Shown here: positions 17,973 through 25,639 of the stretch, in pieces
Numbering within the stretch: the first letter of the stretch is position 1
Layout: the number at the start of each line of letters is the position of its first letter
Source of the DNA: CAMDTE01 sp964504345
Lineage (GTDB): Bacteria > Bacteroidota > Bacteroidia > Flavobacteriales > Schleiferiaceae
Length of the DNA stretch: 64,000 nucleotides
Reading direction: 5' to 3'
Assembly: GCA_964504345.1 (NCBI GenBank)
Contig: CAZDDX010000008.1
Coordinates: 10,170-74,169, forward strand
Notes under the pieces: generated by a model
Told to the model about the DNA's origin: nothing
What the model saw: the letters and a program-made list of their open reading frames with translations, nothing else
Database searches by the model: none
Made by a program: the position numbers and the translations under genes

Positions 17973-18710
17973 TTATAGCTCAAATGCAAAGCCGCGTTCC
18001 ATCAGGAGCGAGTAGCGCTGCGGATCAAAGCGGTAGAGTCGTGCCGGACGGTGGCGAACGGCGTGCTGGGTTTTCTCCAGCGGTTGGAGTAGGTTCATGG
18101 CCAAAATCTTCTTGCGGAAGTTGGCTTTGTCGAACTGGGTGCCCAAAATGGCCTCGTAAAGGAGCTGGAGCTGGGCCAAGGTAAACTCCTCCGTGAGGAG
18201 CTCAAATCCAATGGGTTGGTGCCGTATGCGGTGCTGCAAATGGCTCAGGGCCACCTCCACAATGCGGGCGTGGTCAAAGGCCATGGTGGAAATCTTCTCG
18301 ATGGGAACCCACTGCGCTTGGCTGGCCCAACCGCCCGGTTTGGGAGCGTATTGGCGGATGTCGATCAGGGAATAATAGGCGACGGTGACCACCCGGCCCA
18401 TGGGGTGGCGGTCCACCCGACCGAAGGTGTGGAGCTGCTCCAGGTAGATGTCCGGAAGGCCGGTGAGGTCGTGCAGAACGCGCAAAGAGGCGGCGTCGGT
18501 GTCTTCGTTGGGGTGCACCAAATCTCCGGGCAAGGCTTGGAAACCTTGGTAGGGATTAGCGCCACGCTCAATCACCAAAATCTGCAAGTCCGATCCGTCG
18601 AATCCAAAAACGACGCAGTCCACAGAGATGCCAAAGTGAAAAAAAGAGTCCAACCGCTCGCGCTCGGCGGCCAGCGTCAGGGCTTGTTGGGGGTCGTGGA
18701 AGGCGCTCAT
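17973..18710 (-). CDS. NUDIX-domain NrtR-like transcriptional regulator
   Basis: A 245-aa protein. Residues about 25-160 form a NUDIX fold (DCVVFGFDGSDLQILVIERG, FQALPGDLV). The catalytic NUDIX box is degenerate: the usual RELLEETG reads RVLHDLTG, losing the catalytic glutamates. The C-terminal 80 residues contain a winged-helix pattern (FTLAQLQLLYEAIL, KANFRKKILAM, RHRPARLYRF). This is the architecture of NrtR/AraR-type regulators, in which the dead NUDIX domain senses a sugar or nucleotide metabolite. It is the last gene of the beta-glucan operon, 6 bp after the GH3 gene, so it probably controls that operon. Confidence 0.85.
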   Translation of the reverse strand: MSAFHDPQQALTLAAERERLDSFFHFGISVDCVVFGFDGSDLQILVIERGANPYQGFQALPGDLVHPNEDTDAASLRVLHDLTGLPDIYLEQLHTFGRVDRHPMGRVVTVAYYSLIDIRQYAPKPGGWASQAQWVPIEKISTMAFDHARIVEVALSHLQHRIRHQPIGFELLTEEFTLAQLQLLYEAILGTQFDKANFRKKILAMNLLQPLEKTQHAVRHRPARLYRFDPQRYSLLMERGFAFEL

Positions 18711-18716
18711 GGCAAA

Positions 18717-21110
18717 TTAGGGCAACTTAAAGGTAACCGATTCTCCCGAAGCGGCGGCATGCGGAATTACCCAGGCCCGATGCGTTCCGGTCAGAGGAAG
18801 CACCTGGCCTTCTGCACTGTAGCGCGCCAAATCCCGCGCGGAAACCCGGATTTCGGCCGTCTGCACGGCACCCGGTTCCAACGCCACCTGCGCAAAACCC
18901 ACCAGGCGTCGGCCCGGGCTCACCCCTTGGCCGTTGGGCGCCATGGCCGCATACACCTGTGCCGTCTCGACGGTTCGAACGCTCCCAGAATTCTTCAATT
19001 CCACCCGAAAAACAACTTCCCGCTCCTTCGAGGTGGCGTCGGACACGACCTCGGCAGAGGGAACGCCGTATTCAACCGCGCTGTAGCCCAAACCGTAACC
19101 AAACGGATAGGCCGGTGCGTTGGGAAGATCGGTCCAGTGGGACCAAAAAACTTCCGCTTGAGGACCGGGACGGCCCGTGGTGTACTGCCCCGCGTAGGTG
19201 GGAATCTGCCCCACCGACCGCGGAAACGTCATGGGCAACCGCCCCTGCGGCTGCGCCTTTCCGCTCAACACCTGCGCTACGGCATTTCCGGACTGCGACC
19301 CCGGCTGCCAAACCCAAAGAAGCGCGCCCAACTGCGCCCGCAAATCGTCCGGCAGCAGCAAGGGACGTCCGGCGAAAACCACCGCCACCGTCTTGGGCTG
19401 CACGCGCAGAACGGCGCGCAAAAATTCCTCCTGCAATCCGGGCAAATTGGGCAACGCCCGGCTGCGCCCTTCGCCGGAGAGCAAGCCGTGTTCGCCTACG
19501 GCGACCACGGCTACCTCGGCTTGGGCGGCCGCCCGCAGGGCGGCGGCCCAACCGGAGGTATCGGTGGAATTGATGGCCAATTCGGCGTGAAACGCCTCCG
19601 TCCCCGTCCAGCCGACCGGTCCCCGACGGGTCACCAAGCGGTCTTGCCAGAGGGGGCGCAGGCCTTCTTCCAGGGAAACGGCCGAATTCGGGGTTGCCTG
19701 CGCGCGCCAATTGCCCAACGGACCGTTTTTCTCTTGCGCCATGGGGCCCACCAACGCCACCCGCGTTTGGGTGGAAAGGGGCAACAAGGAACGGTTTTCC
19801 AACAAAACGAAGGATTTAATGGCCGCTTCCAGGGCCAGCGCCGTAGCGTTTTCGGGCGCTGGCGAGGCGCCGGCAGGCGCCGAGCGCTTGCTGCTCGTGC
19901 TGCGGCCCTTGGCACCCTTGCTGCCGCCCTGGGCAACGTTAACACCCTTGCCGCGGAACTGCTGCAGGTAGTGGGCGTCCATCAAGCCCAACGAAAATTT
20001 CACGCGCAAAATGCGTCGAACCGCGTCGTTCACCACGGACTCCGAGACCTTGCCGGAGCGCACCAGATCCACCAGAAACTGGGTGTAGCCCGACGACTCC
20101 ATGTCCATGGAGCATCCCGCTTTCGCGGCCAACTCGGAGGCATGCCGAAGGTCCACCGCGTGTCCGTGGGCCACCATTTCCACGATGGATCCCCAGTCCG
20201 ACACCACAAAACCCGGAAACTTCCAGGCGTCGTTCAAAATGCGCGGAACCAGTTCCGGATGGGCGGTGGCGGGCGTTCCGTTGACGGTGGTGAAGGCGTT
20301 CATGAAGGTGGCAACGCCGGCGTCTGCCGCCGCCTGGAAGGGCGGCAAAACGGTGTTCCACAAGGTGTAGTCCGAAAAGTCCACCGTGTTGTAGTCCCGA
20401 CCGCCTTCCACAAATCCGTAGCCCGCAAAGTGCTTGGCGCAGGCAGCAAGGGCCCCCGGGCTCTTCAGGCCGCGCGGCAAGTTTGCCCCCTGGAACCCTT
20501 GAACGCGCGCTTCCGCCGCGCGCGCACCCAGCCAGGGATCCTCACCGGCGCCTTCCATGACGCGGCCCCACCGAGGATCGCGCGAGACGTCCACCATCGG
20601 GGCAAAGGTCCAATTCAAGCCGTCGGCCGTGGCTTCCAGGGCCGCCGCGCGCGCCGTGCGGCGCATCAAATTCAAATCCCAACTGGCGGCCTCCCCCAAC
20701 GGAATGGGGAACTGCGTGCGGTAGCCGTGCACGACGTCGGAGCCAAAAAGGAGGGGAATGCCCAGGCGCGTTTCCGCAACGGCGACGGTTTGTAGGGCCC
20801 GCACTTGGCTGGGGCCTTGGACGTTGAGGACGGAACCCAAGCCTCCGGCGCGCAGGAGGCGCACCTTGGCGGCGGCGTCCGTGGCGGTGGGCTGCGGGCC
20901 GGTGGCGTCCCAAAAACCGTTGTACTGATTCATTTGGCCCACTTTCTCTTCGAGGGTCATCATCGCCAAAACCGAATCAATGCGCGCGTCGACCGGTTTA
21001 ATCTGGGAAAATGCGGGATAGGAAACAGCTAAGGTGCTGAAAAACAGCACTCCACCAAAAAATACGCGACAATCTTGAATTTTGGAGCGTGTCATGGAGT
21101 CGTCGGGCAA
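18717..21110 (-). CDS. bglX: GH3 beta-glucosidase (BglX-like)
   Basis: A 797-aa exported enzyme with a signal peptide (GVLFFSTLAVSYPAFSQ), a GH3 N-terminal TIM barrel, an alpha/beta sandwich and a C-terminal fibronectin-III-like domain. Markers include MTLEEKVGQMNQ, the KHFAGYG substrate-binding block, the nucleophile aspartate in GFVVSDWGS, VAVGEHGLLSGEGRSR with the probable acid/base glutamate, and PFGYGLGY. GH3 enzymes remove terminal glucose from beta-glucan oligosaccharides by a retaining mechanism, here presumably in the periplasm. An insertion rich in Gly/Ser/Ala at about residues 390-430 looks like a flexible linker. It follows the GH16 gene by 6 bp in the operon. Confidence 0.92.
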   Translation of the reverse strand: MPDDSMTRSKIQDCRVFFGGVLFFSTLAVSYPAFSQIKPVDARIDSVLAMMTLEEKVGQMNQYNGFWDATGPQPTATDAAAKVRLLRAGGLGSVLNVQGPSQVRALQTVAVAETRLGIPLLFGSDVVHGYRTQFPIPLGEAASWDLNLMRRTARAAALEATADGLNWTFAPMVDVSRDPRWGRVMEGAGEDPWLGARAAEARVQGFQGANLPRGLKSPGALAACAKHFAGYGFVEGGRDYNTVDFSDYTLWNTVLPPFQAAADAGVATFMNAFTTVNGTPATAHPELVPRILNDAWKFPGFVVSDWGSIVEMVAHGHAVDLRHASELAAKAGCSMDMESSGYTQFLVDLVRSGKVSESVVNDAVRRILRVKFSLGLMDAHYLQQFRGKGVNVAQGGSKGAKGRSTSSKRSAPAGASPAPENATALALEAAIKSFVLLENRSLLPLSTQTRVALVGPMAQEKNGPLGNWRAQATPNSAVSLEEGLRPLWQDRLVTRRGPVGWTGTEAFHAELAINSTDTSGWAAALRAAAQAEVAVVAVGEHGLLSGEGRSRALPNLPGLQEEFLRAVLRVQPKTVAVVFAGRPLLLPDDLRAQLGALLWVWQPGSQSGNAVAQVLSGKAQPQGRLPMTFPRSVGQIPTYAGQYTTGRPGPQAEVFWSHWTDLPNAPAYPFGYGLGYSAVEYGVPSAEVVSDATSKEREVVFRVELKNSGSVRTVETAQVYAAMAPNGQGVSPGRRLVGFAQVALEPGAVQTAEIRVSARDLARYSAEGQVLPLTGTHRAWVIPHAAASGESVTFKLP

Positions 21111-21116
21111 AAAAAA

Positions 21117-21953
21117 TTAAAGCGGCTGGTAAGTGAAGGAGCGGATGACTACCTCGTAGGTTTGGCCGCCGGTGGGGCCCTGGTTTTGGTCCTGCATCAG
21201 CCAGAGGTTCATGCGCGCGTTGGTGGTGGCACCCGGTGCGGGAATGATGATGGGAGCGCTGGTGATGCCGCCTTCCTGCTTCACGCGGGCCGGATTGTTC
21301 AAATCAAATTTCCAGGTGGCAATGACGTTGTTGGCCGACTTTGGCCCCAGGTAGCTGGTCCACGTGATTTCCTCCGGTGCCCAGCGGAATTCGTGGGTGG
21401 TGGGTTGCGTACGCGCTGCCTCCGGCAGCGCGTGGCCGCGCGTGCGTTCGGGATTGAAATTGCCAAACCACACGGGCTGCACGCTGGTGTGCAAGGTGTT
21501 GTTTTGGTTGGGGTTGCCCCATCTGCTGAACTCAATATCCACCTCGGAATTGGCCTGTGACTGCAACGTATTGTTGTCCCAGGTGAACAAGCCCAAAACG
21601 GTATTGGTGGGGATGTCCACTTGGTTCGGTTCGACTTCCCAGGTGTAGGTGCCGTAGCCCAAATTTTCGTTGGAAATGACCTCGCTGCAGTACCAGCGGC
21701 CGTCGAGCTGACGGATGTTGAGGTGCAGATAGCCCAAGGAATCCGTGTACGCGCTGTACAAATCCTTGCTGAAGTAGTTGGGGCCTGGGCCAAACAGCTC
21801 CTGCCCGCCCTTCACCGTCCAGGTTCGGCCGGAAAAAACCAATTGGTCTCCACTTCGGCCCAACGGAGGAGCCAGGGTTTCCAGGGCACAACTGGGGAGC
21901 AGCAGCGCGGAGAGGGCGGCGCATCCCGCGAGAAAGAATCGACGAACGGTCAT
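21117..21953 (-). CDS. GH16 laminarinase-type endo-beta-glucanase lipoprotein
   Basis: A 278-aa protein. The signal peptide ends in the lipobox LPSC, so it should be lipid-anchored. The GH16 active-site motif is NSEVDIEFSRWG (E-x-D-x-E), with surrounding blocks YGTYTWEVE, GLFTWDN and HEFRWAPEEITW. GH16 enzymes with this motif cleave beta-1,3 or mixed-linkage beta-1,3/1,4 glucans internally. Genes on both sides are 3-6 bp apart. A perfect 10-bp hairpin with a TCC loop lies inside the coding sequence at 21411-21433. Precise linkage preference cannot be decided from sequence alone. Confidence 0.88.
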   Translation of the reverse strand: MTVRRFFLAGCAALSALLLPSCALETLAPPLGRSGDQLVFSGRTWTVKGGQELFGPGPNYFSKDLYSAYTDSLGYLHLNIRQLDGRWYCSEVISNENLGYGTYTWEVEPNQVDIPTNTVLGLFTWDNNTLQSQANSEVDIEFSRWGNPNQNNTLHTSVQPVWFGNFNPERTRGHALPEAARTQPTTHEFRWAPEEITWTSYLGPKSANNVIATWKFDLNNPARVKQEGGITSAPIIIPAPGATTNARMNLWLMQDQNQGPTGGQTYEVVIRSFTYQPL

Positions 21954-21956
21954 GAT

Positions 21957-22856
21957 TTAGGGGGCTTCAGGTGCGTCAAAGGGGTCGGTGAGGCGTACGA
22001 TGCGGATGCTGTGGATTTCTACGACGCCGTCGGCCTCAAACTGCAGCAAAAACTGCTTGATGTTCGACGGATCCGTCTTCATTTCGCGCCAGTTAAAGGC
22101 GGTCAATGGCAACCGAATGGCCCGGTAGTCTGGACCGACGGGTCCGTTGAGGATGCGGTCTGCGCTCATGCCCATCCAGGCCTGGCGGCCGCTGTAATCC
22201 TCCAGTCCAAAGGCCCACGGAAAGGATTTGACCGGCTGTCCTTGGGGCAGGCGCACGACCAATTCAATGGCGGCCACGTCTACAATGGGGCCTAAATTCT
22301 TGCCGCTCCACTGATCCCAGCCCACACCCAGGCCCACCCAAGGGCAACCGCCTCCGGGCTTGTTCCAGTTGATGAGGTAGGTGTTTTGCGCGGTCAATTT
22401 AGCCTTCAAACACGCGGCGGTTCCGGCCGTCCAAAAAGCATCGCCGGCGGGACCTTCCAATACCGTCAATGAGGCAAAGCCGTTGATGTTGTCGTACTGG
22501 TTGTCCGGATTTACGGCGTCGTATAATCCGCGCAAACCCTGCACTGGCGCGGGATCCAGCACCACGGTACGCAAGGCAGTCTCCTCGCCGCGGTTGCGCG
22601 TGCGGCCCGTATCTGCCAAAAACCCTGTTTTTATATTGACTATTGGGTCGGATAAGTTGACCGTAGTGCGCGAGGAAGCAAACCCGTCAGCCGATATCTC
22701 ACACCCATCGGTCAACTTATCAAGCCGAATGGACAATATTTCGGCCGGTTTTTCAGCCGCTACATCCCATTTACCGACGGTCCCCAAACTGCGGGCAGAG
22801 GTGCTGTAGGTGCCGCAAATTAAGGCCAGTAGGCCGCAAAACACAGGCGCGCGCAT
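21957..22856 (-). CDS. exported putative carbohydrate-binding protein of the beta-glucan operon
   Basis: The start chosen is the ATG for MRAPVFCGLLALICG, which overlaps the upstream stop (TGATG). The longer reading frame from 22907 begins inside the previous gene. A signal peptide is followed by a roughly 270-aa beta-rich domain (VAAIELVVRLPQGQPVKSF, RAIRLPLTAFNW, GVVEIHSIRIVRL) resembling CBM11/CIA30-type jelly rolls that bind glycans. No catalytic residues recognised. Position between a lipoprotein and GH16 argues for a glycan-binding role. Confidence 0.65.
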   Translation of the reverse strand: MRAPVFCGLLALICGTYSTSARSLGTVGKWDVAAEKPAEILSIRLDKLTDGCEISADGFASSRTTVNLSDPIVNIKTGFLADTGRTRNRGEETALRTVVLDPAPVQGLRGLYDAVNPDNQYDNINGFASLTVLEGPAGDAFWTAGTAACLKAKLTAQNTYLINWNKPGGGCPWVGLGVGWDQWSGKNLGPIVDVAAIELVVRLPQGQPVKSFPWAFGLEDYSGRQAWMGMSADRILNGPVGPDYRAIRLPLTAFNWREMKTDPSNIKQFLLQFEADGVVEIHSIRIVRLTDPFDAPEAP

Positions 22857-23893
22857 CACAATTTGGCGGGGGAGTTCAACGAAAACAAAAGCGCGTCTGC
22901 GTCGCACTCGGCGTAACCGCTAGAGGGATTCGCCAAAAACAACACCGACACCTGATGCAATTTGTGCGGCTCGTGAATGCCATTACCAACCGACGATGCC
23001 GGCGCTCCGTTGATCAGGGTGACCAAATCGCTGTACTTCAAAGACTCCAATTTCCAATTGGCACCGGGCCGGATTTCCACCGCCCACAGGTCTTCGTTGC
23101 TGGACTGGTAGACGCCATCGCCGTTGTCGTCCTCCCGGAACTGCAGGAGTACGATGCCGTTGCTGAGGCCGGCTTTCTGCTTGAAAATGCCATTGAAATA
23201 GACCTTGGTGGCGTCCGAGGGGAGGCCAAAGCCGTCCGTTGCGTTGAAGTCGTCGGCAAAAAGATCCAGCATGCCAATCAGCCAATCCCAGGCGACTGCG
23301 CCGCCCATGCGGTAGTAGGAGCTGCCTTGGGCGCGGGGCGCTTCGTTCACCGTGGTGAATTTCATGTTGGCGCCGGTTTGCAAAAAGGGGGTCCAGTGCG
23401 ATTGGATGGCCGGCGCGTCAAACGCGTCCAGCACGACGCCTTCCAGCGCGCGCGTTCCGGTCACTTGGACGGTAGTTTTCAGCGTGTCCGTCTGTCCAGG
23501 CCACCACAGCTTGACGTTGCACGGCTCCGCCGCAAACGTGGGAAACTGGGTGGTTTGACCCTCCCACGTGGCGTTTGCGGCATTCAACTCCTTGGACTTG
23601 CCCTCCAGGCGCCAGCGGGAACCGCTGGCGGTGCCGCGCACTTCCAAGGCCCAATCCGCCGTGATGGACGTTTTAGCGGTGAAGTGCACCGTTTGGCCGG
23701 CCCCAAAGTCCACCGTTGCGGCGGACACTTGCAGTCCTTCGCGCACGGCAAAATTGCCGTACAAATCTTCCAAGTTGGGGCCGTCGGGGGTCAGATTGCG
23801 TTCGCAAGAAGCGAAAACAAGGCCTGCGGCCGCCAGAAGGGCTCCGGCGAGTCCGCGGTTGAGGCGACGGGCGGCGGTTTGTGTCTTTTTCAT
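22856..23893 (-). CDS. surface lipoprotein, probable glycan-binding
   Basis: Starts at the ATG of MKKTQTAARR; an in-frame TTG two codons upstream is less likely. The signal peptide ends in VFASC, predicting a lipoprotein. The N-terminal half looks like a PKD/Ig-like domain (ADWALEVRGTASGSRWRLEG). The C-terminal half is a beta-sandwich (VLDAFDAP, SSYYRMGGAVAWDW, VYFNGIFKQKAGL). This two-part, lipid-anchored layout resembles surface glycan-binding proteins of Bacteroidota glycan loci. The function is inferred from layout and operon membership. Confidence 0.65.
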   Translation of the reverse strand: MKKTQTAARRLNRGLAGALLAAAGLVFASCERNLTPDGPNLEDLYGNFAVREGLQVSAATVDFGAGQTVHFTAKTSITADWALEVRGTASGSRWRLEGKSKELNAANATWEGQTTQFPTFAAEPCNVKLWWPGQTDTLKTTVQVTGTRALEGVVLDAFDAPAIQSHWTPFLQTGANMKFTTVNEAPRAQGSSYYRMGGAVAWDWLIGMLDLFADDFNATDGFGLPSDATKVYFNGIFKQKAGLSNGIVLLQFREDDNGDGVYQSSNEDLWAVEIRPGANWKLESLKYSDLVTLINGAPASSVGNGIHEPHKLHQVSVLFLANPSSGYAECDADALLFSLNSPAKL

Positions 23894-23923
23894 GATCAAT
23901 GCGTTCAGAAGGCTGAATTTCAG

Positions 23924-25639
23924 TTAAAACGACTGGATGTAGGCCACAAAGGCGGACGAAAGGCTTGGACCGGCCACTGCCTCGGAAGACGTGCGGTTGG
24001 CCATCCACCCGGCCACCAGCTGGGTCTTGTCGAACGGTTGGTAGGTCAGGGAGGCGACGGGGAGCCACTCGCGGTAGTTTACCTCGCCCCCGACGAAGTC
24101 CACCACCTGGTTTTGGGCGTCGCGTACGGATTGGAAGGCGTAGCCGGTGCTTTGCACGGTCCACAGCCCGGCGTCCAGGCGCAAATCATTGCGCAAGCGG
24201 TAGCCCACGTTGGCCTTGAGCCAGGGCTGACTCAGTGCGTAGTTGGGGACGTTCTCGCCGGCGTCGGTACGCCAGGTGCGCTGCCAGCGGAGCAGGGCGC
24301 GCACGCTCCAGTTTTTGTTGGACCAACCGCCCAGGGCGTCCAGGCGCGCGAACTGCGTGAGCGCGGCGGTGCCTTGGCCGCGAATCTCGCTGGCCCAGTC
24401 CGCTTTCAACACGAGGTTCCAGGGTCCCATGGGTTTGCCGGCCAGCGAGTGGGGGGTGGGATTCCACTCCGCGGAAAGGCCGCGTCGGTTGGGGGTGGCT
24501 ACGCCAAAGGGATCCATGGTGAGGTATACCGACGGTTCCGCGCCCAAGGTGGGGTTCCATGCGGTGCGGTACAGACTGGTTTCCCGATGCAGGTCCAGCA
24601 AATTGGCGGTGCGCAGCAGGCGGTCGTTGCCGGTGCGGGAAAACGACCCCGGTACGCTGGTGAGGTTGTAGGCCGTGGTTTGGGCCGACGGACTGAAGAA
24701 GTCGGGCCCGATGTCTCGGTAGCCGACGGTCCACCGGCGACGTGCGCCGGACAGCGTCACGTGGTAGAAATAATCGCCCTTGGCGGGAGCGTTGGCTAGG
24801 GCCCACTCGGTGCGGGAAATTCCGCCTTCACCTTTCAATTTTAGGCCCCGGTTGTTGAGCGCCCAGCCGGCGTCCAAGGTGGCCACGGCGTTGCGGTAAA
24901 AGTGCGTGGCGGCGCTGGTTCCCGGCACGTCCTGCACCAAAACGGCGTTGGCCCCCACAAAAAAGGTCTTCCAGGTCAAAGCGGTGCGGCCGCCGGTGGC
25001 CCACTGTTCGGTTTGCGCTCCGCCCAAAGCAGGGCGCAGTCGGAACGCAAAAAGGTTGGTCTTGTGCGACTCGGGGCCTTTTTTGTAGCGAAGCCCCCAC
25101 TCCACCGACGCTCCTTGGGTGCGCCAGGTGCCGTCGGGGTTCATCCAGACGTCGTTGCCGGGCAGGGCGCGCTGGAAAAGTTCCAAAGACGGAAGCACGT
25201 CTCCCGCTTGCAGCAGGGGCGCCGTGCGCTGCATCGTAAAGGGCGTAAGCTTGTAGTCTAGGTCACCTACGGCGTACCGAAACCGGTTGTTGATGAGGCC
25301 TTTGACGGTGAGTTGGCGGACGTCAAACGAAACGCCAGATCCCCAAAAACCGCCGTAGTCGTTGCGCACGCGGATCATGGCCTGCACTTCGGTTTGGTCG
25401 TTGGGACGGACGTTCATGCCCAGGTCTGCCAGCACGTGGCCGCTGTTTTCGCGGGGCAAGGTGGTGGTGTCTCCGCCCAGACGAAAGCCGTCTGCGGTGT
25501 AGGCCGCACGGGTGTGGCCGTTGAGGGAGAACTTGGGGCGCCAAGGCGCCGACGCGGTTTGGGCGGCTGCAGGCATCCACACGGCGGGCAGCAGTCCGGC
25601 AGCAGCCAGGGCCAATCCGATTTTTATAGGGCTCATCAT
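23924..25639 (-). CDS. outer-membrane beta-barrel (porin-like) protein
   Basis: About 571 aa. A signal peptide ending PAAAQ is followed by a long series of alternating amphipathic strands with paired aromatics (FSLNGHTRAAYTADGF, YREWLPVASLTYQPF), and the chain ends in a C-terminal Phe (FVAYIQSF), the usual outer-membrane signature. The ATG overlaps the upstream stop as TGATG. Not recognisably SusC: no plug domain or TonB box is visible. It likely serves as a passive or facilitated channel, or as an anchor, for oligosaccharides released by the operon glycosidases. Confidence 0.75.
   Translation of the reverse strand: MMSPIKIGLALAAAGLLPAVWMPAAAQTASAPWRPKFSLNGHTRAAYTADGFRLGGDTTTLPRENSGHVLADLGMNVRPNDQTEVQAMIRVRNDYGGFWGSGVSFDVRQLTVKGLINNRFRYAVGDLDYKLTPFTMQRTAPLLQAGDVLPSLELFQRALPGNDVWMNPDGTWRTQGASVEWGLRYKKGPESHKTNLFAFRLRPALGGAQTEQWATGGRTALTWKTFFVGANAVLVQDVPGTSAATHFYRNAVATLDAGWALNNRGLKLKGEGGISRTEWALANAPAKGDYFYHVTLSGARRRWTVGYRDIGPDFFSPSAQTTAYNLTSVPGSFSRTGNDRLLRTANLLDLHRETSLYRTAWNPTLGAEPSVYLTMDPFGVATPNRRGLSAEWNPTPHSLAGKPMGPWNLVLKADWASEIRGQGTAALTQFARLDALGGWSNKNWSVRALLRWQRTWRTDAGENVPNYALSQPWLKANVGYRLRNDLRLDAGLWTVQSTGYAFQSVRDAQNQVVDFVGGEVNYREWLPVASLTYQPFDKTQLVAGWMANRTSSEAVAGPSLSSAFVAYIQSF

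Noticed and set aside
17900..18184. A 94-aa plus-strand ORF in the gap after the tandem palindromes
   Set aside because: It mostly overlaps the NUDIX regulator antisense and is Arg/Gly-rich without family similarity.
18216..20795. An 859-residue open frame on the plus strand opposite GH3 and the NUDIX regulator
   Set aside because: It is antisense to two well-supported genes, has no domain signature, is rich in Gly/Arg/His, and is explained by the high GC at third codon positions of the real genes.
22955..24799. A 614-residue plus-strand open frame opposite the lipoprotein and first barrel
   Set aside because: Shadow frame of high-GC genes; composition unlike protein and no start context.
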